11,775 nucleotides of DNA from Pseudomonadota bacterium (lineage in GTDB: Bacteria > Myxococcota > Polyangia > Polyangiales > Polyangiaceae), in the NCBI GenBank assembly GCA_023419055.1, contig JAEZYO010000346.1, forward strand, positions 1 to 11,775. The letters are read 5' to 3'. The position numbers and the translations under genes are program-made. Positions 1-7,271 of the stretch are shown here, piece after piece (the stretch's first letter is position 1; every line of letters begins with the position of its first letter). The notes under the pieces are model-generated. The model did no database searches, was not told where the DNA came from, and saw nothing but the letters and a program-made list of their open reading frames with translations.

Positions 1-2
1 CC

Positions 3-1628
3 CTCGGGCAGGCCGAAGCGGCCGCGAGCGCGTCGGCCGGGGCCGCGCAAGCGCCGGCGAAGCGCCTGCCGGAGCTCCCCAAGGCACCACCTCTGGAGCT
101 CTTGCCTCCCAAGCCGGAGGAGTTGGACGAGGTCGACGAGCGCCTCGCGAAAGTCACCGATCCGGATCCGAACGTCCGCGACACGGCGATCCGTGAAATC
201 CTCGAGGTTGACACCCAGCTCGTTTCTGCCCTGCGTTTCCGCCTGAACAAACTCGCAGAAACGGAGGACCGGGAGGCGATGAAGCGTGCCCTGCTCGCGG
301 CGCGCCGCGAGGCGCGGGACGATCTGCGGGACGAGGCGCGCTCCGACGGCAAGGGAGGCAAGGTCGAAACCCCCGACTACCTCGCCATGCTGTCGCAGTA
401 CGCCCGGCCGAAGGAGCGTTCCTGGGTCGCGGTCACGCGAGTCGTCGCGCTGAGCCGCATGCTCGAGCGCATCGGGACGGTCGAGGCGGTGCGCGGCCTG
501 ATCGAGGTCTACGCGCGCTACGGCGAGTTTCTGCGCGTCGATACCCAGCTCGCGCTCGCTCGCCTCGGCGACAAGGCGGTCGCCGCGCTGATCGAGAACC
601 GGCGACATCAGGCCGAAAAGATCTCGAGCTGGGCCGGCCGCCAGCTCGACGCTATCGGCAAGGCGATCCCGAGCGAGGCGGTGCAGACCACCGACCATCA
701 AGTTCTGGCCGACGTCCTGCGCGCCTACGGGCGAACGCGCGATCCCGACGCGGCGCGGATCGTCGTTTCATTCGCTGGCACGGAGCGGGGTCAAGTGCGA
801 GAGGCCGCGCGACAGGCGATCGCGCTGCTCGGCGAGACCGGCAACTGGCAGCTCCGAGATGCGTACGAGAACGTGGTCGGCAAGCGACCGGCGCGCGACT
901 GGAGCTGGGACCGCACGGCCCGCGAGCTCTTCTTCGAGCTCGATCGGCTGCGCTCGGCGGAGGTCAACGACCTGTTCGAGAAGGGTCAGAAGGCCGAGTC
1001 CGAGGGTGACCTCGAGCGCGCTCGCGCGGCCTTCGATCAGGTACTGACCCTGAGCCCGCTCTTCGAGCGGCGCGACGAGATGGTCGGCGCGTACTGGGAG
1101 TACGGTCGCCGCTTCGGCGACGAGCGCCGCGCCGCTGCCGTGGACGCGCTCAAGCGCGCCGAGCGCCTCGCGGGAGACCCGCGTTCTCGCGACCAGATCC
1201 TGAGCCTGCGTTTGACGCTGGAAGCCGAGGAGCGCCTGGAGCGCGGCGTCGCCGATCGCACCCTGGTGCGGAAGGCGCTCGAGCTCGATCGCGACAACGA
1301 ACGCGCTCAGAAGCTCTCGGCGAGGTTCGCGCAGCCCGATCCCGGCGACGGCCGCCAGAACACGCGCTTCACCGCGGCGATCACCATCGGGCTCGTTTCA
1401 CTGCTCGGGATGGCGTGGGTGCTCTTCCGGCGCTCGCAGCCCACTCCCGCCGAGCCGGCGACCACGCCGGCACTCACGAACAGCGACGAGAGCGCGACCA
1501 CGAACAGCGACGAGAGCGCGACGGACGCCGAGGCGACCGCGAGCAACGGCGAAACCGCGGGAGAACCAGTGTCGGAGGCTCCCGAAGGCGAGCCTCGCGA
1601 TGGACGGGATCCGTCCAAAGACTCGTGA
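3..1628 (+). CDS. HEAT/TPR-like repeat protein with C-terminal membrane anchor (5' end outside window)
   Basis: The reading frame is open from base 3 to the TGA at 1626-1628. The first canonical start (TTG at 102) has no good ribosome binding site, and the codons before it read as an Ala/Pro-rich stretch like the rest of the N-terminus, so I treat the gene as cut by the window edge. Counting from TTG102, residues ~108-245 are pairs of amphipathic helices resembling HEAT repeats. Residues ~288-322 (FEKGQKAESEGDLERARAAF and following) look like a TPR unit, with more helices to ~410. Residues ~423-442 (AITIGLVSLLGMAWVLF) form one hydrophobic membrane segment followed by RR, then a Thr/Ser/Asp/Glu/Ala-rich tail of about 65 residues. 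HEAT and TPR folds usually bind proteins; no catalytic motif is visible. A periplasmic body anchored near the C-terminus is one possibility, but the signal peptide, if any, lies outside. I do not recognise a named family. Confidence 0.75.
   Translation, partial: LGQAEAAASASAGAAQAPAKRLPELPKAPPLELLPPKPEELDEVDERLAKVTDPDPNVRDTAIREILEVDTQLVSALRFRLNKLAETEDREAMKRALLAARREARDDLRDEARSDGKGGKVETPDYLAMLSQYARPKERSWVAVTRVVALSRMLERIGTVEAVRGLIEVYARYGEFLRVDTQLALARLGDKAVAALIENRRHQAEKISSWAGRQLDAIGKAIPSEAVQTTDHQVLADVLRAYGRTRDPDAARIVVSFAGTERGQVREAARQAIALLGETGNWQLRDAYENVVGKRPARDWSWDRTARELFFELDRLRSAEVNDLFEKGQKAESEGDLERARAAFDQVLTLSPLFERRDEMVGAYWEYGRRFGDERRAAAVDALKRAERLAGDPRSRDQILSLRLTLEAEERLERGVADRTLVRKALELDRDNERAQKLSARFAQPDPGDGRQNTRFTAAITIGLVSLLGMAWVLFRRSQPTPAEPATTPALTNSDESATTNSDESATDAEATASNGETAGEPVSEAPEGEPRDGRDPSKDS
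1476..1523 (+). repeat. 24-bp tandem duplication in the acidic tail of the HEAT/TPR protein
   Basis: Two adjacent 24-bp copies (1476-1499 and 1500-1523) differ only at their last base. In frame they encode a duplicated eight-residue TNSDESAT unit, so the duplication keeps the reading frame and lengthens the low-complexity tail after the membrane segment. It looks like a recent slippage or duplication event. Confidence 0.85.
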
Positions 1629-1634
1629 ACGGCC

Positions 1635-1663
1635 TTCCCATCACGCGCGCCTCGGCCTAGCGT
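1635..1663 (+). promoter_or_regulatory. weak candidate promoter just upstream of the 1673 gene
   Basis: TTCCCA (1635-1640) and TAGCGT (1658-1663) are separated by 17 bases, the usual sigma-70 spacing. They match the consensus at four and three positions. A start site about seven bases after the -10 would fall almost on the ATG at 1673, and no Shine-Dalgarno is visible in the 44-base gap, so a leaderless or near-leaderless transcript is possible. Matches this weak arise by chance, and co-transcription with the upstream gene is equally plausible. Confidence 0.2.
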
Positions 1664-1672
1664 CTTACCCGC

Positions 1673-2818
1673 ATGGGTCTTCGAAGGTGGGCAATTGGCG
1701 CGGTGGCGTGTGGTCTCTCCTCGGGGTGCGGCTCCTCCCCCTCACCCGAGGTGCGCTCGGCGGTGGCCGACTACGCTGGCTCGAAGTGTCCGGAGGAGGA
1801 CGTCCAGATCCGGGAGACGCGCCAGCTCGGCGACGACACCCTCTATCTCGCGGACGCCTGCGGCTCCCTCATCGAAGTGGAGCACGGCTATTCGTTGCCG
1901 CGGCGCCGGAGCGAGGTGACCGAGCTCGGCCCCGAGAACCCGCTCGAGCTACCGCCGCGAGTCAAGCGAGTCGTCCCGCGCGCGGTGACCGAAATCATGC
2001 GCCGCAAGGTGCAGCGCTGGTGCGTGCTCGGCAGCCCCGAAGGTCGAGATCCCGAGCTCGTCGCCTTCTACAGCGCCACTCCCGCGGAACAAGCCGGTTG
2101 TCGCGCTCGGCTCGCGCAGTCTTTGACGCCGCTCGGGACGGAGCGGGATCTCGATACGAACTCGGACATCTACTGGTTCGCCCTCGGCCAGTACGTCTTC
2201 ACCACCACCGAGGCTCTCTACGAGCCGCCCCTCGAACACCGGTCGGCCTCGGTGGCGCCCACACCGACACAAAGCCCGGAGCCCAGCGCGCCGGTTGCGC
2301 TGCGACGCGGTGCTCCGGGTAAGGCTCGCGCGGACAAGAACGCTCTCTCACCCGCGTATGCCCGAATCGAGCTCGGCATCGGCTACCTCGACAACCCGAC
2401 GCCCGAGAAAATCTACGACGGCGTTTCGTGGGACACGCGCGCCGAGGGCGGCATCAAGCTCTCGAGAGGCGTCGGGCTCGGCGCCACCATCACCACGCAC
2501 CTCGGTCTGGGCGCGCGCTACCGCGAAGTACAACCCTACCTTCTCGACACCGCGCTCAGCAGCACCTTCTATCCGGGCAGCGACGACCCCTTCAACTTCG
2601 GAGCCCAATTCGGGGTCACGGCGCTCACGTACGACTATACGAAGGGTCTCGAGATCGGGCCGAGCTTCGGAGCCGGCCTCGGGCTGGACTTCGGAGAGCG
2701 AGGGAAGAGCAGGACAGCCTGGACGGGCGCAGGCTTGCACCTCCGCGCCCATTTCGCACTGATCGACGGCCACTGGGTAAAGGGCGGCGCGCTGTACGTC
2801 GGCACCTACCACTGGTGA
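1673..2818 (+). CDS. exported two-domain protein: probable lipoprotein with β-barrel-like C-terminal half
   Basis: The 381-residue product starts with MGLRRWAIGAVACGLSSGC: two arginines, a short hydrophobic stretch and Cys19 after LSSG. This resembles a lipoprotein signal, although Ser at -3 is atypical, so signal peptidase I cleavage is also possible. The N-terminal domain (~25-185) holds Cys39, Cys63, Cys117 and Cys143, enough for two disulphides; YLADACGSL recalls cysteine motifs common in myxobacterial exported proteins. A Pro/Ala linker (~190-228) leads to residues ~229-381. These are rich in alternating Gly/aromatic/hydrophobic strands (ARIELGIGYLD, GLGATITTHLGLGARY, FNFGAQFGVTALTYDY, ALYVGTYHW) and end in Trp, as many outer-membrane barrels do. 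At ~150 residues the barrel would be small, around eight strands. ATG1673 is chosen because it gives the signal sequence. The gene follows its plus-strand neighbour by 44 bases. No named family recognised; function unknown. Confidence 0.72.
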   Translation: MGLRRWAIGAVACGLSSGCGSSPSPEVRSAVADYAGSKCPEEDVQIRETRQLGDDTLYLADACGSLIEVEHGYSLPRRRSEVTELGPENPLELPPRVKRVVPRAVTEIMRRKVQRWCVLGSPEGRDPELVAFYSATPAEQAGCRARLAQSLTPLGTERDLDTNSDIYWFALGQYVFTTTEALYEPPLEHRSASVAPTPTQSPEPSAPVALRRGAPGKARADKNALSPAYARIELGIGYLDNPTPEKIYDGVSWDTRAEGGIKLSRGVGLGATITTHLGLGARYREVQPYLLDTALSSTFYPGSDDPFNFGAQFGVTALTYDYTKGLEIGPSFGAGLGLDFGERGKSRTAWTGAGLHLRAHFALIDGHWVKGGALYVGTYHW

Positions 2819-2897
2819 CGCCCGCGCGCGGCGCCGACGCAACCTCCCCGCTTCCGAGGGGATGCCCCCTGCGGTCGAACCCGGGGCCACAAAGCAG

Positions 2898-2931
2898 AAC
2901 CGCCCGCGACGAGTGAACGCCGCGAGCGGTT
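2898..2931 (-). terminator. probable terminator of the rpoA-rplQ end of the operon
   Basis: AACCGC (2898-2903) pairs with GCGGTT (2926-2931), and after one C·A mismatch CGCG (2905-2908) pairs with CGCG (2921-2924), leaving a 12-base loop. Read on the minus strand, it sits 25 bases after the rplQ stop and is followed by a weak T-rich stretch (TTCTGCTTT). On the plus strand the trailing T run is shorter, but the hairpin could also slow transcription arriving from the convergent gene ending at 2818. The rest of the 137-base intergenic region has only small GC-rich stems, such as 2857-2870. Confidence 0.5.
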
Positions 2932-2955
2932 TGCATCACGAAGAGCTGGTCAGGA

Positions 2956-3471
2956 TCAGCCGGCGGCTTCTTCCTGCTTCTCTTCCTTCTTGGCCGGCTT
3001 CTCGCCGCCTTCGGCGGCGGCTTCGCTCGCCGACACGAACTCGATGAGCGACATCGGCGCCGCGTCTCCGCGACGAACGCCGAGCTTCACGATGCGGGTG
3101 TAGCCGCCCGGACGCCCGCTGAAGCGCTTGGCGAGGTCGACGAAGACCTTCTCGACCAGGTCGACCTTCTTGCTCTCGCCGCCCTTCTGCACCACGCCGA
3201 AGCGGGTGAGGAAGGTCGCCATCTGGCGCTGCGCAGCCTGGCGGCGCGCACGGTCGGCCGCGCTCAGCTTGTCGTAAGGCGTGTAGGCGATCGGTCCGAG
3301 CCGGATGGCGCGGGTGATCAGGCGCTCCGCGATGCGGCGGAGCTCCTTGGCCTTGGCCTCGGTGGTTTCGATACGCTCGTGAGTCACGAGGTTCGCGGTC
3401 AACGCGCGGAACATCGCGCGGCGGTGGCTGGTGTTGCGGCCAAATTGCCGCCCGGCTTTACGGTGCCTCAT
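2956..3471 (-). CDS. rplQ: 50S ribosomal protein L17, with long C-terminal extension
   Basis: L17 sits at the base of the large subunit near the peptide exit tunnel. The N-terminus [20 protein letters not shown] is the hallmark of the family, followed by [20 protein letters not shown] and the [11 protein letters not shown] helix. The 171 residues exceed the usual 115-140. The excess is the C-terminal tail after ~140 ([20 protein letters not shown] and on), rich in Ala, Glu and Lys and probably disordered. It is the last gene of the alpha operon. The ATG at 3471 lies four bases after the rpoA stop, and its Shine-Dalgarno (AGGGA, seven bases upstream) is formed by the last Gln and Gly codons of rpoA, so translation is probably coupled to alpha synthesis. 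A hairpin at 2898-2931 follows it. Confidence 0.98.
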   Translation of the reverse strand: MRHRKAGRQFGRNTSHRRAMFRALTANLVTHERIETTEAKAKELRRIAERLITRAIRLGPIAYTPYDKLSAADRARRQAAQRQMATFLTRFGVVQKGGESKKVDLVEKVFVDLAKRFSGRPGGYTRIVKLGVRRGDAAPMSLIEFVSASEAAAEGGEKPAKKEEKQEEAAG

Positions 3472-3475
3472 CGTC

Positions 3476-4501
<1,026 letters not shown>

Positions 4502-4699
4502 GCATGCTCTCCTTTTCTGGGTTCGGGGTTCGCGCGGCCGTCCCGAGCTCGAGAGGAAACCCGCTTCCTACTCGTGCTCCGCGGCCTGCCCGCGTGTCTG
4601 CGATGCGCTCGAGGCCCGTAAGGCCCGGAACGCTAAAGTCGGCCCCCCGGCTGCCGGAGGCAGCCCGCGAAGCCCGAGAAGTCTTGGAAGACCAGATCA

Positions 4700-4727
4700 C
4701 GATCCGCCCGAGAGGCGATCCGCCCGA
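4700..4727 (-). repeat. 12-bp direct repeat in the rpsD-rpoA gap
   Basis: TCGGGCGGATCG (minus strand) occurs twice, at 4727-4716 and 4711-4700, with a 16-base period, about one and a half helical turns. A near-palindrome GTCTT-GG-AAGAC (4681-4692) lies eight bases beyond. Spaced direct repeats beside a dyad can be an operator, but no known regulator motif is recognised. Confidence 0.5.
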
Positions 4728-4805
4728 ACAACGAACTGGCGAGGCCAGCGCGCGCCGCGCGTCGGCCGAAACGGTCGCCAGGAGTCATCGAGTTGGAACG
4801 CTTCA

Positions 4806-4827
4806 CGGGCGGGTGGGTGGGGAAAAA
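4806..4827 (-). other. C-rich, G-poor tract immediately after the rpsD stop
   Basis: Read on the minus strand, the 22 bases after the rpsD TGA contain 13 C, five T, two A and only two G, in a region otherwise balanced between G and C. Untranslated C-rich, G-poor RNA is what Rho loads on, so this is a candidate rut segment. It starts with five Ts directly after the stop, but no strong hairpin precedes them, so an intrinsic terminator is unlikely. Confidence 0.35.
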
Positions 4828-5457
4828 TCAGCGCGAGTAGTACTCGACGACGAGCTGCTCGCGAACCGACGGCTCGTTCATCTCGTCGCGGACCGGCATC
4901 GACTTGAAGGTGCCGACCATCTTGTCCTTGTCGACCTCCACCCAGCTCGGGCGGGGGCGGTTCTGCGACGACGCGAGCGCGGCGCCGATGAACCCGATCT
5001 TCTTCGAGGCCTCGTGGATCGAGATCTGGTCGTTCGGGCGAACGCGGAAGCTCGGGATGTTGACGACCTTCCCGTTCACGAGCACGTGGCGGTGACGCAC
5101 GAGCTGGCGGCCCTGAGCGCGGCTGGACGCGAAGCCCATGCGCAGGACGACGCTGTCGAGACGGCGCTCGATGAGCCCGAGCATCTCCTCACCGGTACGA
5201 CCCGGGAGGTGCGACGCCTGGACGTAGTAGCCCGAGAACTGCGCCTCGAGCAGGCCGTAGATGCGGCGCATCTTCTGCTTCTCGCGGAGGCGAAGGCCGT
5301 ACTCGCTGAGCTTGATGCGGGCCTGGCCGTGCTGGCCGGGGGGATACGGACGGCGCGAGACCGAGCACTTGTCGGTGAAGCAGCGCTCACCCTTGAGGTA
5401 GAGCTTCCCGCCTTCACGGCGGCAGATCTTGCAAACGGGACCGATATAACGAGCCAT
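4828..5457 (-). CDS. rpsD: 30S ribosomal protein S4, zinc-binding type
   Basis: S4 binds 16S rRNA early in small-subunit assembly, helps maintain decoding accuracy and in E. coli represses the alpha operon. At 209 residues it is the normal length. The N-terminus MARYIGPVCKICRREG, with Cys9, Cys12, Cys26 and Cys31, is the zinc-binding variant. PYPPGQHG (38-44) is typical, and the S4 RNA-binding domain covers ~99-162 (RLDSVVLRMGF, RQLVRHRHVLVNGKVVNIPS). It ends VVEYYSR, as in the family. The ATG is preceded by GGAGAG, with a 12-base gap from rpsK. Unlike in E. coli, it is followed by a long gap before rpoA. No room exists upstream of rpsM for an E. coli-type S4-binding leader. Confidence 0.99.
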   Translation of the reverse strand: MARYIGPVCKICRREGGKLYLKGERCFTDKCSVSRRPYPPGQHGQARIKLSEYGLRLREKQKMRRIYGLLEAQFSGYYVQASHLPGRTGEEMLGLIERRLDSVVLRMGFASSRAQGRQLVRHRHVLVNGKVVNIPSFRVRPNDQISIHEASKKIGFIGAALASSQNRPRPSWVEVDKDKMVGTFKSMPVRDEMNEPSVREQLVVEYYSR

Positions 5458-5469
5458 GATCTCTCTCCG

Positions 5470-5868
<399 letters not shown>

Positions 5869-5896
5869 GTTCTTTCAGTGCTCCATCGCGGCGAGA

Positions 5897-6262
5897 TCAG
5901 GAACGACGGGCGAGGTTCTTGCGCGGGCCCTTGCGGGTGCGGGAGTTCGTGCGCGTGCGCTGACCGCGGACCGGCAGGCCCTTGCGGTGTCGGAGCCCGC
6001 GGTAGCAGCCGAGGTCCATCAGGCGCTTGATGGCCTGCTGCACCTCGCGGCGAGCGTCACCCTCGACCTTGATGTTGGCCTCGATCGCGTCGCGGATGGC
6101 CTTCACCTCGGCCTCCGAGAGCTCGTCGACCTTCTTGGTCTCGGGGATGTTCGCGATCGAGCACAGACGGCGGGCGGTCGCGTTGCCGATGCCGTAGATG
6201 TACGGCAGGGCGTAGGCGATGGCTTTACGGCGGGGGAGATCGACACCAGCGATGCGGGCCAT
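5897..6262 (-). CDS. rpsM: 30S ribosomal protein S13
   Basis: S13 sits in the head of the 30S subunit, bridges to L5 in the 50S subunit and contacts P-site tRNA with its basic tail. The 121-residue protein starts [20 protein letters not shown], with the helix-turn region [13 protein letters not shown]. It then has the central conserved [19 protein letters not shown] and ends in a basic tail ([14 protein letters not shown]). Length and motifs are normal. It is the first gene of the alpha block, 14 bases after rpmJ, with AGAGGA six bases before the ATG, and no separate leader, so it is probably transcribed with the spc genes. Confidence 0.99.
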   Translation of the reverse strand: MARIAGVDLPRRKAIAYALPYIYGIGNATARRLCSIANIPETKKVDELSEAEVKAIRDAIEANIKVEGDARREVQQAIKRLMDLGCYRGLRHRKGLPVRGQRTRTNSRTRKGPRKNLARRS

Positions 6263-6276
6263 GCGTTATCCTCTTC

Positions 6277-6390
6277 TCAACCTTGACGCTGCTTGTGGCG
6301 GGCGTTGGAGCAGATCACTCGGAGCACGCCGCGGCGCTTCACGACTTTGCACTTGTCGCAGACTTTCTTGACACTCGGTCGAACCTTCAT
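6277..6390 (-). CDS. rpmJ: 50S ribosomal protein L36, zinc-binding type
   Basis: This 37-residue product, found by reading the minus strand directly, begins [20 protein letters not shown] and ends [13 protein letters not shown]36 is the smallest ribosomal protein and stabilises 23S rRNA near the L7/L12 stalk base. Cys11, Cys14, Cys27 and His32 form the canonical zinc ribbon, so this is the zinc-dependent paralog rather than the cysteine-free form that some bacteria express under zinc shortage. ATG6390 has AAGGA upstream, 11 bases after the infA stop. The next gene, rpsM, starts 14 bases after the stop. Length and position between infA and rpsM are standard. Confidence 0.97.
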   Translation of the reverse strand: MKVRPSVKKVCDKCKVVKRRGVLRVICSNARHKQRQG

Positions 6391-6401
6391 GGCGTTTCCT
6401 T

Positions 6402-6611
6402 CTAGAGCTTTCTGACGATCTGCCCTCGGTGAGGGTCACGACTCGATACTTCGACTGCCACCCGATGCCCGGCGATGAGCCGGACGATCGCGTGCCGTGC
6501 CAGATTCGAGATGCCTGCCGAGACCACTTGCCCGCCGTCGAGTCGAACGCGAAAGAGCGCGTTCGGGAGTACCTCTTCGATGGTGCCGTTGATCTCTGCC
6601 TGCTTGGTCGT
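6402..6611 (-). CDS. infA: translation initiation factor IF-1, divergent, with apparent ACG start
   Basis: IF-1 is an S1/OB-fold protein that binds the 30S A site and raises initiation fidelity together with IF-2 and IF-3. The frame ending at TAG 6404-6402 encodes 69 residues, starting (M)[19 protein letters not shown] and continuing [15 protein letters not shown] to QIVRKL. It aligns without large gaps to the family pattern (MAKED..E..GTV.E.LPN..FRV.L.NGH.V.A.ISG). Codon ACG 6611-6609 lies behind GGAGGA at normal spacing and gives the family-typical M-x-K start. In-frame codons upstream, back to the adk stop, include no ATG, GTG, TTG or CTG; the first canonical codon downstream is GTG at residue 29, inside the fold. 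The loop usually reading GKMRKNYIR is altered here (NLARHAIVR, two Arg kept), suggesting a diverged paralog. It starts 30 bases after adk. Confidence 0.85.
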   Translation of the reverse strand, partial: TTKQAEINGTIEEVLPNALFRVRLDGGQVVSAGISNLARHAIVRLIAGHRVAVEVSSRDPHRGQIVRKL

Positions 6612-6641
6612 GCCTTCCTCCGTGGTTAAAGTCGGTTTTCA

Positions 6642-7271
6642 CTAGCGGGTCGCGCCAAGCGCGCCCAGAATCCTCTCGGTGATTTCCCCGGGCTTGCCCA
6701 CTCCGTCGACCCGGCGCAAGGCTCCGAGGTTCTCGTAGTAGGGCAAGAGCGCGGCGGTCAGAGCGTCGTACTCGTCGAGCCGCTTCTGAACCGTCGCTTC
6801 CTGATCGTCGGCCCTGTGTTCGAGCTCGGCGTCCGGGGGCGGGGGACTATACTTGAGGTGGTAGATCTGTCCAGTCCGTTTGTCCGTGCGGCGAAGCGTC
6901 GCCCGCTCCATCAGGAGCTCGCGCGGAACGTCGATCTGAACCACGCCGTCGAGGCTCAGCCCCTTCCGGGCCAGCAGGGCTCCGAGGGCTTCAGCCTGAG
7001 GCACCGTGCGCGGGAATCCGTCCAGAATGAAACCGTTCGCGGCGTCCGGCTCGGCGATGCGCTCCTCGACCAGGCCGATGACGACCTCGTCGGGAACCAG
7101 CTTTCCGGCATTCATGAACTTCTCGGCTTCCTTACCGAGAGCGGTGCCGGCCTTGCGGGCCGCGCGCAGCATGTCGCCGGTCGAAATCTTCGGAACGCCG
7201 AAGCGCGCGACCAGCACGTCGCTCTGGGTTCCCTTTCCGCTCGCCGGGGCACCGAGGAGAATCAGCCTCAT
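6642..7271 (-). CDS. adk: adenylate kinase
   Basis: Adenylate kinase interconverts ATP plus AMP and two ADP in the cytoplasm. The 209-residue protein has the P-loop GAPASGKGT (7-15), the AMP-binding stretch STGDMLRAA (30-38) and DGFPRT (84-89). The LID (~122-158) starts MERATLRR and ends HRADDQE, followed by VQKRLDEY; the arginines expected to contact phosphates are present. The LID has no cysteines, so it is the zinc-free form. It is several residues shorter than the E. coli LID as I recall it, with a PPPP run (143-146) where a longer loop usually lies. ATG7271 overlaps the secY stop by four bases (ATGA), with AGGAGG five bases upstream. The gene ends in tandem stops TAG-TGA. Confidence 0.98.
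   Translation of the reverse strand: MRLILLGAPASGKGTQSDVLVARFGVPKISTGDMLRAARKAGTALGKEAEKFMNAGKLVPDEVVIGLVEERIAEPDAANGFILDGFPRTVPQAEALGALLARKGLSLDGVVQIDVPRELLMERATLRRTDKRTGQIYHLKYSPPPPDAELEHRADDQEATVQKRLDEYDALTAALLPYYENLGALRRVDGVGKPGEITERILGALGATR

Larger units (their letters stand above)
4502..4827 (-). promoter_or_regulatory. 326-base rpsD-rpoA intergenic region, candidate rpoA-rplQ control region
   Basis: This is the only long gap in the operon. I find no convincing gene in it: frames crossing it are antisense or out-of-frame shadows without family resemblance. On the minus strand it starts with a C-rich, G-poor tract (4827-4806). It then has a short hairpin CTGGC/GCCAG (4736-4748), a 12-bp direct repeat, a GTCTT-GG-AAGAC dyad (4681-4692) and a 7-bp hairpin GGCTGCC/GGCAGCC (4649-4665). 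It ends in the AAAAGGAGAG Shine-Dalgarno of rpoA. I could not identify a convincing -35/-10 pair. A promoter, a Rho-dependent attenuator or a processed leader would each fit. Confidence 0.4.

Noticed and set aside
4649..4665. Intrinsic terminator at the 7-bp hairpin in the rpsD-rpoA gap
   Set aside because: The stem is followed by G-rich sequence on the minus strand and has no T-run on either strand.
4828..4848. Hairpin in the last rpsD codons (CGAG/CTCG) followed by five T as a terminator
   Set aside because: The stem is only four base pairs, separated from the T-run by the stop codon region, and its bases are constrained by the conserved EYYSR C-terminus.
6263..6276. E. coli-type S4-binding leader before rpsM
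   Set aside because: Only 14 bases separate rpmJ and rpsM, too few for the known nested pseudoknot, and no alternative was visible.
6436..6642. GTG-initiated minus-strand frame over infA
   Set aside because: It uses the wrong frame across the IF-1 coding region and has no recognisable domain; the overlapping frame 6402-6611 matches IF-1.
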